Shown: one piece after another, positions 1-10,270 of the stretch
Position numbering within the stretch: position 1 is the first letter of the stretch
Layout: each line of letters opens with the position of its first letter
Assembly: GCF_963678635.1 (NCBI RefSeq)
Contig: NC_087071.1
Span: 32,226,141-32,290,140 of the forward strand
Length of the DNA: 64,000 bases
Origin: Symsagittifera roscoffensis
Lineage: Eukaryota > Xenacoelomorpha > Acoela > Convolutidae
Reading direction: 5' to 3'
Notes under the pieces: model-generated
Database searches by the model: none
Told to the model about the DNA's origin: nothing
The model's input: only the letters and a program-made list of their open reading frames with translations
Made by a program: the position numbers and the translations under genes

Positions 1-1109
1 TGTTTTGGGGCTAGTGAGATTTAGGCTAGTTGTCTTCAAAAATTGAATAGAAAAAAAAACGAACAAGAAATCAGAAAAAAAATCCAAGGGTTTTTTTTTT
101 CAATTTATTTTCGTCATATTTTTGTTTAACAAAAAAATTTTTAATTCCAAAAAAGCACTAAATGAAGCTTCCTGGAGTAAAACCAATTATTTTTAGTTAA
201 CTACTAGGGAAAAGGTTTTTCAAAAGCTTCATTCGCTCGAAATCAGACTTAAACAAAAATATCATTAGACCCATATTACTCGACCAATTCCAGTGATTAT
301 ATATTAGATATATTAGTGGCAACTGTTTTTGGTTGGAAAAGGAACTAAGCGTGCTCGCTGAATTTATTTGATCGAATTCAGACCGAAAGATTTAAACTTT
401 CAAATAACTGCTTGCTCAAAAACAAAAAAGAACACGGACAAAAAACTTGCAGAGGCCTGCTCAGGTTTCGCGTTTGTAGAGGGCTTTTCAGGTATCGCGC
501 GTGGTTCAAGACGTACATCCAGAGAAGGTGATTGCCCCGTTTGGAGAGTGTTGGAGCTGACAACTGCCTCAAGCGAGTTCAGAAGGGGTCCACATGCTTG
601 CTGGGCGAAGGTGAAAAACTTCACACACTTTTTTAAACCTGTGTCAAGTTAAAATCTTTATCTCGTTTTTTTTCTAAAATCTTTAAGTGCTATTTATAAA
701 TTTTTGAAACTTTATGCTACTTTGATGATAAACCGTTATAAACTATTATGCTGGTATATTGATTTTTGATGTGTTAATTTTGAATTTAACAATTGAACAG
801 ATCTGTACAAGTTTATAAATCAAGTTTGAAGTCTTTTTCATAAATGTCGAATCTGATTTTAAACATTTATGTGTCGTTGTTCTGGGCTCTTTTTTCTTTC
901 TCTGTTAGCTTCAATTGTTTTCTAAATTTTGATTTTTTCTGAACGACTCTGCATTGAAACAAATTTGATCTGATCAAAAAATATCATCGGAAATTAAGGT
1001 TTTGACTCTTTACTTAATAGACTCAATTTAAGCCATTTTATGGCAGTTGAAATTGCAAGTGTGAAAAATAGAAATAGGAGGGAAAGTTTAAAAGAGCCCA
1101 ACTTTGCTT
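1..1109. other. No supported gene; AT-rich sequence
   Basis: There are homopolymer A/T tracts and short unsupported ORFs at 368-652 on both strands. Nothing looks coding or repetitive at this scale. The end nearest 1109 should hold the 3' UTR of the minus-strand gene; I saw no clear AATAAA on that strand. Confidence 0.5.
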
Positions 1110-1307
1110 TCATCGTGGTTTAATAATGCAGTAAACTTCTATTTGTTGAATGAGTTCCCAGCTGTTGTTGCCACCACAACCAGTGCAGTACTCCCACCCA
1201 GTAGTCGGTGGCACTTCAGAATCCGGATCCGTTTTGTTGCGGAGGACTTTCGAGCTGGTAGTGGCGCCTAAGTTGAGGTAAAATTGTACAATTTGAGTCA
1301 GAATTTG
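1110..1307 (-). CDS. Exon 6 (3' terminal exon) of the six-exon gene
   Basis: The minus-strand acceptor ...GTTAATACAG ends at 1308, and the exon then reads 65 codons to TGA at 1112-1110. The phase (0) matches the exon 5 donor exactly. The encoded peptide starts QILTQIVQFYLNL and contains DPDSEVPPTTGWEYC followed by a Gly/Asn/Trp stretch, which looks like real coding sequence. The plus strand has a shorter open frame from 1150 with a GTAAAA donor at 1278; I regard that as a shadow because the minus reading fits the neighbouring exon in phase. Confidence 0.68.
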   Translation of the reverse strand, partial: QILTQIVQFYLNLGATTSSKVLRNKTDPDSEVPPTTGWEYCTGCGGNNSWELIQQIEVYCIIKPR

Positions 1308-4300
1308 CTGTATTAACTCGAGTTCTTTTTATTAACCAATAATACATACCATCGCTTAAGCTGTTCCGTTTTTACGTGGAGCTAATGTTGTAGCCCAGAT
1401 TCAAACTTAAATGCAAATTTTTAAGTTTTTTTGTTCCAATCGCGTAACTGAAAGTGAACTGAAAAATTTATGGATTAGTCGTGCTTTTTTGCGCCCTTTA
1501 ATTAAGGGCGCAAGCAAAACTCAAAGGTATAAAATCGCAGGTACGGGTGGCATCAAAATGAAGGATTTTCAGCCGTGACTCGGACCCCGAAAAAGTTCAA
1601 AAACGAGTCTCAGTTACGAGAAATTTGGGTCTGGTTTTTTCCTTTATGAATGACACTGCTATCTCAATTCAATTTTAACGCGGGTTTTTGATTTACTTTA
1701 GCAATTATCATCACTGCAAATTTGGTCGCCTTTAATGTAACTTTATCGCTCTTTATAAAAAAACAATAATTTCGGCAAAAATAAAAGAAAAAATAAAATC
1801 AAAGTTTTCGATTTTTTATTATGCGTTTTTTTCCCAGAATTTCGAATTTTTTTACTTAAAATTTTGTAGTCGAAATTTTTTGTGAAATTTGCACAGCAAC
1901 CAGATGTCCTTGTTTTTTTAGCCTTAGTTTTTTTGTATTTTTTTGAAGTTTGATAAAAATTACATTCGCCCTCAAACTCAAACCCTATAATGATCATGCA
2001 AGTAGAAGATTTTAAGTGGATTCTACCAATCGCACAACACTTCTAATTTTTCCAATTTTTCCTAATTTCTTTTTCTCTACAACGCACTTACTTCAATAAT
2101 TTTTACTGAGATAATTGACTTAAATTGTACAACTTCACCTAGTTTCGAGTGGTGGTTCGACTCTTTTAGATACCATTTTCCCTTCTCTTCCTTGTACAGG
2201 TAAAGACAATCTTCACAAGTTGTGCTCCTTTTAACATACATAATTCCTTTTGTCTGGTCGGAATATTCGTAACAGGCATCGTATAAACCCAAGCAGTAAT
2301 GTGCTAGGAAAGTTGTTTGGTCAGAATGCGTGATCATAATTTGTTCTGGCATCCACTTTGAATTTTGTTCATTTTGTTCAGTTTCATTTCGAACAGAAAG
2401 TTCGCTTTTTTGTTCAGTCGATAATGAAGAAACTCCAATAACTTCATTGTTTTCATCGTCGATCCAACTAAAACGACTTGGATGCCGCCATTTTATTTTC
2501 TTCAGCGGTTTTTCCTGTGATTCGTCATCATAAGGGATACTTTGAAAATAACATTGGTCCAAGTCTGCTGACCCAAGTTGAGAAGAGCAATACCAGAAAT
2601 TGTCGCTTAACTTGTAGAGATATAAAGTTTGGGATCTTTCGCGGCCGACGCTCATATAAGCAGTTCCGTAGTTTTTGTCGAAAATTTTGAAAAATTTTAA
2701 CGTTCCGTCGTTTTTAGGAATTTTGACTTCATTCGTGTTGTAGATAGTTTCCAATATCAAAGGATCTAGATCGATTGAAACGCTAATTTCCGTCGAATCA
2801 AGTGAAGTTTTGTCTGGTAATCGGTTACTCGCGTAAACATATTCTTGATCTCTCCAAATTGAGCAACTCACAAAAGTCGTTTTTTCCTCCTCAAAATGAG
2901 TTCCAATTTTGATGGTAGTTCTGTGTTCCATTCCCTCAGGAATTAAATTTAGATCAAATTTAATCGCTTTCTTATCTCCTGGGCTAATTCTATCCATAGC
3001 ACAGGTTAAGTGTTTTCCTTCAGATATGTAAGGATAGGCAATTTGCAACAAAGAGTTAGTTAAGTCGCTGATTTCTTTTGATTTTTTGGACCGGTTAAGC
3101 AAAGGTACGCCTCGGTTAAGCGTTTTTTGATAATCGATAAGTTCCGTGCAATATCTTTCAAGTTCAACGGCAATGATGTTTTGTCGTTTCTTATCCAATA
3201 TATGAAATGGTTGGATAGTTTCCGTTTTTTCCTGGTACGACAAAATGCAAAGATTGGACAGAATTAGAATCTTTTTTGCAGTCACAGCTTGTCGTAAATT
3301 GTCCAAATCTTTTCCTTGGCCTACTGTGTAATGGTAGGCCTTGTTAGCATCAATTTTTGCACCCTTGAACGAGGACTGTTTTCTAAGCATCCTTTCTTTT
3401 ATTTAAGTCAGAAGATGTGCAATTACCCGGATCCTTTTCTAGCATTATAACTGAGAGGATAAAGAAAAAACTACTTCAGTTTTCAGAAAAAAATGTTATG
3501 ATGAAAAAATAAAAAAAATGTTTTGATTACTAAATGATGCAAATTTCTGTGCTGTTTGTGAACGATCATTGCAATTAAATTTTGAGATCACAAGTCCAAT
3601 AAAGACAGTCATTGACTAAAAGACTAAAAATTGGAAGAAAGTGTCAACGGATGTCTGGAAAACAGTCCTTGAACTCTTCGACGGCCAGTTTGATCTCCTC
3701 GTTCTGCAGGAGATTCATAGCTGTTGAGACTTTGTCGATTGCCGATTTGAGAGGCTCAGCAAGAATGACGCCGATCATCTTCTTAATATCTTTGAAAGGA
3801 ACAAATTAGCATCTTAATAATCAGGTTTTTTGATATTTTAAAGCGCCTTTTTTTGCCAATTTTTTTGTTTGTTGCATTTTTTAGTTGTGTTAAAGCCGCT
3901 GTTGTTGGTGCAAGAGTCCAAAATATTTGAAGTCTGGCGATAAACAGGTGTTAATAACAACCAAGCGGATAATTCTAATTTCAAAAAAAAACTCCTCTTT
4001 CTCTCCCACAAGTTAATTGCTATTTTTTTTTAAATTTTACATTACATTAAATCTTGATACCTTCCAGGCTCTTTTTGATTTGGGCCAGAGCAACCCCAGT
4101 CAAATCCACAGAAGAAAATGAAGCCACCACTCCAACCACGTGGTATGCAAACTCAATCACAGCCGCATAGCTGAGAACGTAGGCGAAGTTCTGCACTTTT
4201 TCATCTGAAAAAAAAAATACTTTGCAAATTGAAAAAGTTCAACTGAAAATTTGCAACGGAGTGCGGTTTTTATTTAGACAACCGCGTATTCATACTCTTC

Positions 4301-7300
4301 AGTATTTAGACAAATACTGTATGACCCAATCAGAATCGAGATCAGACATAAATAATCCAAAATAAATGATAATTGTTTATTAATTCCTTCCTGGTCTCCA
4401 TTCTGATTGGTTAAAACAGTATTTGTCTAAATACTGGCGTGTCTGAACAGGGATTTTCAAAAATAATTTGCAATTAATTTTTTGAGTTTTTTGCAAGGCA
4501 ATCAATTAATTGTAATGGGGACTTTTTATCAATCAGTTATTGCAATTAATTGCAATTAATGGGCTGTACCAAATGAAACATATTTTCAAGAAACTAATTT
4601 ATTGTTCTGCATTTTGAGAATAATTCTTTACAAACTTCTGTGTCTTTTTGCCCTATAGACGGCTGTTGCACAAGAGGAATAACTGACATTCCAAGCTTGC
4701 CGGCAAAAGTCGATGTCATTCACACACTGAACGAATTTCCAGGCTACATCAGGCCTACAATACTGTTATAATAAGTGTTAAAAATACGTGTTATTATTGC
4801 TAATTAATTGCTTGCTTTACCATCAATTAATGGGTTTACAAAAGTACCGCAGTCAATTAATTGCATCCCATTAATTGCAATTAATTCCCCTCCCCCCATT
4901 AATTTTAGAACACCCCTGTGTCTGAATACGCGGTTGTCTAAATACTGCTACGTAACCATTTGCAACTTTGGATTGATACGTCGTATTTTACAGGCACCAA
5001 AAAAGTAAAGTCAGTTCGTCGTTATTTTTTTTGTTTTCGCGGTTAGATGTCTGTCGATTGTGCGAAGCTACTGAGAACATCAAAGATCCGCGACATTTTT
5101 TATAACCGGCTGGTGGAACTTTCAATTCACTTTAGCATTGCATTGTGTTTTTTCATCCACAAGAAAACAGAAAGTTCATCGTGTCCGATTAGGCGATGTA
5201 ATCAATAAAGTCATGGGTGCAGTCATTGGTGCAATGCAATCATTGGTGCAATGCAACTATGCGTGATAGATTTTCGGCTGCAGAATTTTTTTTTGTTTCA
5301 TACTTTCCCAAAACATTTTCCCATCCTAAAACCGGAGTATCGGTATGAAAAATTAATGCAGATCTAAATTTCACATTTGAATTTTGTTTTTTTTTTGTTA
5401 TTGCAATTTCAAATGTTTACTCGAAAAACATAAATTGTACTCATATAGTGTGGAATGTAAAAATAACGTTCAGATGTTTTAAAAACGGGTTGAGATGTTA
5501 ATTTTTGGTCCAAAATTAGTGACCCAGTGATCTCCCTGGTTGAACACAGGAGTAATTTACAATTGTCGGTAAACGTTACAACTGACTAACAGTTAAGCTC
5601 TTGCAGCCCTTCAGAAAGATAAATGACAATTTAAAAAAATCTGGCTAAAAAAACGTCCAAAAACAATGCCTTTCTGACGGAATCTTGAAATTTTGAGCCG
5701 AAGTAAGTTTAACGTCCCATTCATCTTTACCCAACAAAAAGCACGCTAAAACCGACATTATAGCTTGTTTTCAACTGTTTGCTTTTTTTGTTCAATTTAT
5801 TAAATCCTTAAAACATGCACTAATATCTCATTTAGGATTTGTAGAAAAAAAGCGGTTTACTGTGGCAGTAGAAAAAGATTTATCATGAAACTTTCAAAAT
5901 AACTTCTGCAGTAGTGTCATACTTAAGAATGCGTAGAGAACACAGCAGCAATTTGTTTTCCTTTTTGACCCATTTGAATTTTTTGCTCGTGTGTCATTTT
6001 TCAGCTCAAAGAAAAAGAGAAAGTCATAAACTTACAGATTTTTATGAGTTTATACTCAATCGCTCTCGTTTATTATTTTAAAAATATTTTAGTTTTTCAG
6101 TAAATTTTATCTTGGCTAGTGTGAGACTGGTCAATGTTGGAACCAGTTCTAAACTAGTATTTATAAACCAATTATATTATTGATAAACTATCACTATAAA
6201 TTCTTAGTAAATAACCAATCATATTCCATCTCTAACATTGACACTTATTTGTAAGTGCTGAAACTACTTGTAGTTTCAGCACCAGAACAATTTGAATAAA
6301 AATTAGAATACACTTGTTCTTCTTCTGGATAAACTCCACCAACAAACTCGCATAAACCAGCATACACTAGATCTATTGGTGGAATCCCTCATGCGCGAAG
6401 GACCGAATGCGCGAAAATACAAATCAGCCAATCAGATTTCAGCAATCTAAAATTTGGAAAAAAGTAAACATTTCCAGGGACTGGATTTTTGATATTGGCC
6501 GAATATTAAAACGGCAGAAATTTGCAAAATTTTCAAATTGTCATTGACCGCCGCAAAATTGGGACAAATTTTATATTTCAAGGGTTTCGTGATGAAAGAT
6601 ATTGCTTCATTTGATTCATTTCAATTGAATGGCAATTGCTTCTTTTTAAAAATTGACTTTCGGCTAAATTGTGTTCAATCTTCCGCTCACGAGTTTTTTC
6701 GCTCATTTGGTCCTTTGCGCATGAGAATAGCCCCCGATCTATTAAGACTACATTACGAGGCCAAACTGTGCACTGGATAGGCGCACAATTTTGTGTCTGT
6801 ATGTTCCTGGATTCCAGAGACAAGTCTTAAAATATCTAATGTAATCGTAATATCGTAATATAGGAGATATAAGAGTAAGATTAAGATCGGTATTAGACTA
6901 AGAAGTTGCACGAATCTATCCGGCCGAAAATAAGATAGCGTGACGAGCAGACGGTGTACCTTATCGCAAATTACTCTGAGTATAACCAAATAGGTCATAA
7001 CTCAATGTAAATAGAATACCACAGCAGCTTTATATTAGTGTTTTAGGTCGAGATCAAACCACTTCTTACGGTAGTTTGACCCTATATCTTGTGGGGACTT
7101 ATTAAGATTTCTTCAATTTTAGTTAGAATATTTCTCAGTTTGTGAGCAGACCAGGGGTGGGTGAGAGGGGAATAAAACTCTTCCTTATTGAGCACAATTT
7201 GTAGCCGTCATTACCAGACCAAACTGCGTCTTTTCAACCATGCGGGTTCCGCGAGAAGACTGGAGTAAAAGCCAAACCCGCACCGGAGTTTCATGGGTTA

Positions 7301-8220
7301 AAGTCGATAATAATGGAAAAATGTTGACTAAAATGTTGTCGTTCTAATTCTTTATTGTTGCAAATTTAGACCATGAAATCAATTATTTTGTCATTATAAC
7401 CGATTATTTCCATAAAAACACAATCCGATTAATCCATTAAAATTGATAATAACTAATTTTAAATCTATTATAAGTGATTATAATGGATTATAATCTAATT
7501 TTTTTTTCAAAATTTTCTACGGTTTTTGCTACACTCACAGCCTACTCGAATCAATTTTATATAACACCCCGTTACTGTTCACCACAACCCCAACCCCTTC
7601 CCCCCGCGTTTACTCATCCCCCTGCAATTAATGTTCACACCAACCCTACCCCTGAAGTACTAAAATTTTAATAAAGTGTAGTTTGAATTTTCAGAAAAAT
7701 TTTCAAAATCTATTATAATCCATTATATTACCTAATAATTGATTATAATCGATTAAAATGGATTTTAATGAGTTGACAAAAACTAAGATTTTGATCCTTT
7801 TCAAATCAATTATAGAAGATTGTTTTTGTTTTTTTTTGTGGAGACGGACAATCAAAATCCAAAATAATGGATTATTATAGATGAAACTTCAGTACGGTTA
7901 AGTATCGTAGCGGAATCAGCTGGAAAGCTGTTTTTTATTACAAAAATATTTTGATCATGCCGACAAAACTTACGTTAAGAGGTGTTTGTTAGTGAAGTCC
8001 AAAACAGTTTGGTAATTCGATTCTGTGAAATTGAAGTTGCGAAAAAGGATCACAGGTGAAAGTTTTTTTGTAAAATTTGAGAGATGGCATAAGAAAATTG
8101 TGTCAAAAACGCTTAGTTACAAAGTTGAATTTTGACTGAATAAAAAAATCACCCTAAACATGAATAATATGTCTTTTCTTTGGAAGTCGGAACAAAAACA
8201 TTCAGACAAACTAGTATAAA

Positions 8221-8252
<32 letters not shown>

Positions 8253-8645
8253 ATTGATTTCTCATTGTTGAAGCTCAGCTTAGCTTCAGTTCTAAGCTTT
8301 AGAATTGTGGTGCCAAATTAAACTTACTTGAAAAAGACAGCCCAAATTTTTCGGCCAACACGCCTGCCAATGACTCCTCCACATTTAAATTGCAAATCAG
8401 TTCTGCGTCTAGATATTCAGTTGCCCATCCGACTAGTTTGCTCGTCTGATCATTCTCGACTGACTGTTTGCAGTCTACAATGGGATCTAGACAATAATAG
8501 CCCCAATCAGTACTTTTTCTGGTTGACGGAGGGCTTAAACTTTTCTATCGACACATGTGCGCAGTTGTTCCCAAACATTACCGTGCCTAAGAGCCCGTGT
8601 CGTAACCGATCTATCTTCTGTTTGCGTTTGTTTTTGTTGTGTCAT
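1110..8645 (-). CDS. Six-exon host gene, unrecognised product (652 codons as reconstructed)
   Basis: Reconstructed by eye from splice sites and phase. Exons, 5' to 3' on the minus strand: 8645-8582, 8486-8328, 4204-4061, 3789-3668, 3363-2092, 1307-1110. Introns 1-3 are all GT...AG and all phase 1, and the frame stays open across every join. Intron 5 is GTAAGT...ACAG, phase 0. Intron 4 is the exception: it is an inverted-repeat element with an 8-bp direct repeat (see 3363-3674). The start ATG at 8645 opens a Gln/Thr-rich N-terminus. Exons 2-4 encode an Ala/Leu/Val-rich helical region with no clear signal peptide. Exon 5 encodes a long mixed domain with two copies of a motif LYLYK-x(4-6)-WY. 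Exon 6 ends with a PPTTGWEYC-type motif and stop TGA at 1110-1112. I do not recognise the family. Exon 5 read alone would give a 437-aa ORF from an internal ATG (3390) into intron 5, which I consider artificial. A two-gene alternative (stop at 3654, new start at 3390) cannot be excluded. Confidence 0.7.
1491..1511. repeat. Perfect 8-bp inverted repeat (hairpin) in intron 5
   Basis: GCGCCCTT at 1491-1498 and AAGGGCGC at 1504-1511 are perfect inverted copies around a five-base TAATT centre. The sequence is GC-rich within an AT-rich intron. It has no other recognised context. Confidence 0.6.
2092..3363 (-). CDS. Exon 5 (main coding exon, 424 codons) of the six-exon gene
   Basis: This is the only long open frame in the first 10 kb. 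The frame continues upstream to an ATG at 3390, but the nine extra codons lie within the inverted-repeat element. The 3' end is set by a perfect GTAAGT donor at 2091-2086 that follows a GAA codon; reading through it adds only four codons before a stop. Visible content includes a Lys/Leu-rich helical start, a 'YPYISEGK' segment, several Trp/Tyr-rich beta-like stretches, and two similar motifs, LYLYKLSDNFWY and LYLYKEEKGKWY, about 145 residues apart, suggesting an internal repeat. There is no transmembrane segment. Function unknown. Confidence 0.75.
3363..3674. mobile_element. Inverted-repeat element with 8-bp direct repeats separating exons 4 and 5
   Basis: On the plus strand CCTTGAAC occurs at 3363-3370 and again at 3667-3674, a perfect 8-bp direct repeat. 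Just inside are inverted termini. GGACTGTTTTC at 3373-3383 is matched by its reverse complement at 3658-3668, overlapping the direct repeat by two bases, and the match continues imperfectly to CATCC, about 19 bp in all. The coding frame on both sides runs through the duplicated TTCAAG in the same phase, so removing the element plus one repeat restores an open frame. An 8-bp duplication is typical of hAT-type insertions. No border within the ambiguous window gives GT...AG; the best is GA...AG (3667 to 3364). No second copy was found in this window. Confidence 0.72.
4273..4942. mobile_element. Mariner/Tc1-like MITE (20-bp TIRs, TA target duplication)
   Basis: TTTAGACAACCGCGTATTCA at 4273-4292 has a perfect reverse complement at 4923-4942, and both ends abut TA (4271-4272 and 4943-4944), as expected for a Tc1/mariner-type insertion. 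The left part holds a second inverted structure (CAGTATTTAGACAAATACTG near 4302-4321 and its counterpart near 4411-4430), so the element may be composite or nested. The interior is rich in TTAATTGCAATTAAT. No transposase is encoded. It sits in intron 2 of the minus-strand gene. Confidence 0.75.
6242..6279. repeat. Two adjacent hairpins in the LTR (solo copy)
   Basis: CACTTA-TTTG-TAAGTG (6242-6257) is followed directly by CTGAAACTAC-TT-GTAGTTTCAG (6258-6279). The intact LTR copies have CTGAAATTAC-TT-GTAATTTCAG at 39551-39572 and 49718-49739. One base pair thus changed from C-G to T-A with pairing kept. Confidence 0.65.
6378..6735. mobile_element. hAT-like MITE nested in the solo LTR (8-bp target duplication)
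   Basis: GATCTATT at 6370-6377 is repeated at 6736-6743. Inside are inverted termini: CTCATGCGCGAAGGACCGAA from 6388 and, on the other strand, a near copy ending at 6722. The repeats extend over about 30 bp with a few mismatches. The target matches CTAGATCTATTG in the intact LTR copies, showing that the insertion postdates the LTR. No coding capacity. Confidence 0.7.
6750..6835 (+). repeat. Dispersed repeat, copy 1 (pair at 10171-10255)
   Basis: ACATTACGAGGCCAAACTGT and the following 65 bases, through a TTTTGTGTCTGTATGTT core, recur with about 10% divergence at 10171-10255. No coding content. It may be part of an LTR variant or an unrelated short element. Confidence 0.6.
7270..7890. repeat. 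AT-rich region with repeated TTATAATGGATTATAA-type palindromes
   Basis: Variants of TGGATTATAATCNATT recur near 7370-7500, 7705-7770 and 7860-7885, giving many short dyads. The left end (AACCCGCACCGGAGTTTCATGG near 7276) resembles a sequence at 39121 and 49290, upstream of the retroelement copies. It is probably a non-autonomous transposon remnant; ends not resolved. Confidence 0.4.
8219..8252 (+). repeat. (GAAA)n microsatellite
   Basis: An uninterrupted run of about eight GAAA units, just 3' of the exon 2 donor within intron 2 of the minus-strand gene. Confidence 0.9.
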
Positions 8646-8984
8646 TCGAAAAGTTTTCAATTGTTGTCGTCAAATCGAAATTGTTTGCTTCAAAAAAGCT
8701 CAAAGTAGTTTTTTTTCTCAACACTGTCACATTCACCGTTAAAAAATTGATTGCCGCCGATATCAAACTACGAATTCACGATTAACTTGATTTTAGATGG
8801 GGGGGGGGGGGAGAGTTTGCCATTCGATACTACATTGGAAATAGAAGCTTTACTTTAAAAAACATTGCGGGAAATTATTGACTAGATCCCTAAAATGCTC
8901 TGATGGAGTTGTGAAGCTGCCATTTTGGTTCTTCCAATCAATTTATGAGTGGATTTTCGTTTCAAAATAAGCGCTGAAAATCAA

Positions 8985-9267
8985 GCCGAAACGTTTCATT
9001 TAAATTTATGAATCTGGTTAGCTTTGAGAGCCTTCTAAAAAAGCTTTATTTTAATTACTTTTAACGACAAGTAAACGCAAAAAGCTCTTTCGTATAAACA
9101 GCTCAGCAACTTTTTCATAATCACAGCTTGTGATAACGAAAATTTTATTGAGCTGTGTATACGAAAAAAGTTTTTGCGTTGACTTGTCGTTAAGAGTAAT
9201 TAAATCATAACTATTATCGAAGGTTCTCAAAGTTATTCAGTTTCTAAGATTTAGATGAAAGTTTCGG
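8985..9267. repeat. 280-bp foldback (long inverted repeat)
   Basis: The arms run inward from CCGAAAC at 8985 and from its partner GTTTCGG at 9261-9267. The best-matched part is TTAATTACTTTTAACGACAA near 9049 with its inverted partner ending near 9208, continuing through GCAAAAA, TTTCGTATA and CAGCTCA. The loop is about 40 bp. Its length and imperfect arms fit a foldback MITE or a hairpin-RNA precursor. No TSD was identified. Confidence 0.65.
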
Positions 9268-9279
9268 ATCCTTTTGGAA

Positions 9280-10160
9280 TAATAGTTATAATAAGTTTTG
9301 TCACGATTGAATTGAAGCAAAATTTAAATTAATGACTCATATGATAAATACTCTTCTGATTCTGTGTTACACTTGAAGTTGCCAAGTGCACTGAACTCCT
9401 TCTTCAATTAGAGAAAAGTAACTATAAGATGATGAAGTTTGCTTTAGATTATCACCGTATTTGAATTTTCAGATGATGCGTTTCTTTGCATCTGATCTCT
9501 CAGACACTGAATGGTTGATCGAGAAACGAAACTCTGAAAAAATGGCCGACCTTCACAAAAACTTTGCCGGCCTGTTTTAGACGATCGATTCAATTTTTCT
9601 AGCATTGCTAGAACAAAATGAAGATTCTATTTTGAGAATTTTTTATGAGCTTAGGCTATTTTTTTCAATTCCTCGTTTCTAAACACTTTTTTGAAGGTTT
9701 TGATAAAACGATTTGCGTTTTTTTCGGCATGTCCCGAAAATTTGGTAAGCGCCTTTAAAAACCACTTACAAAAAATTTATGATCAGTCAGCTAGAAATGA
9801 ACGTCACACAATTGTATCAAAGAACGAACCACGATTACTGAAAAAGGTTGACGACAAAGAATTCGACACAATTTTTTTAATTTTTAAACTTTCTTGATGA
9901 AAAAAATGGATTGACGCCTCGGAAAAATAACACCACAATAGGTTTAATAATCCCTTTAATTGTTTACTAAAGTTGCTTAAGAACAATTCGGAATTTGTTT
10001 GTCAAACTACATGTGATACAAAAATACATTTGATAAGAAGTTAATGAAATCCGGCAGTAACTGCAGATATAATCCTAGAGATTGATAATTTGTCACAGAG
10101 GTTTTTTTTCACAGACTGCTGCTGAGATTTTTTTTATCAGAATCCAGGGTTGACAAGAAA
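9280..10160. other. No supported feature
   Basis: AT-rich sequence with only short, low-quality frames (for example 9691-9897). There is no repeat structure I can support. Confidence 0.4.
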
Positions 10161-10170
10161 ACCTTGTCAT

Positions 10171-10255
10171 ACATTATGCGGCCAAACTGTGCATTGGATA
10201 GGAGCACAGTTTTGTGTCTGTATGTTTCTGGATTCAAGAGAAAAATCTTAAAATA
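10171..10255 (+). repeat. Dispersed repeat, copy 2 (pair at 6750-6835)
   Basis: Near copy of 6750-6835 in the same orientation. It directly precedes the palindrome cluster at 10271-10640. Confidence 0.6.
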
Positions 10256-10270
10256 TGTTCCAAAATGTAA

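Larger units (their letters stand above)
6165..7000 (+). mobile_element. Old solo LTR related to the A-rich retroelement, interrupted by a MITE
   Basis: Segments at about 6190-6378 and 6860-6975 match, with divergence, the sequences just upstream of the A-rich retroelement at 39490-39842 and 49660-50009. Shared parts include the paired hairpins at 6242-6279, a CTAGATCTATTG block, and a 100-bp block ending near GCAGACGGTGTACC. No internal retroelement sequence accompanies it, so it is probably a solo LTR. The 5' boundary is uncertain. It lies within intron 2 of the minus-strand gene. Confidence 0.6.

Noticed and set aside
1150-1277. Plus-strand exon-like frame from ATG 1150 to a GTAAAA donor
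   Set aside because: The minus-strand reading of the same DNA joins exon 5 in phase with a good acceptor and ends in a stop; the plus frame has no partner exons.
2077-3390. A single-exon 437-aa gene
   Set aside because: A perfect GTAAGT donor lies four codons before the stop, and the first nine codons fall inside an inverted-repeat element; splicing to further exons explains it better.
8219-8252. CRISPR-like or regular repeat array
   Set aside because: It is a simple GAAA microsatellite; no spaced repeat array exists in the window.
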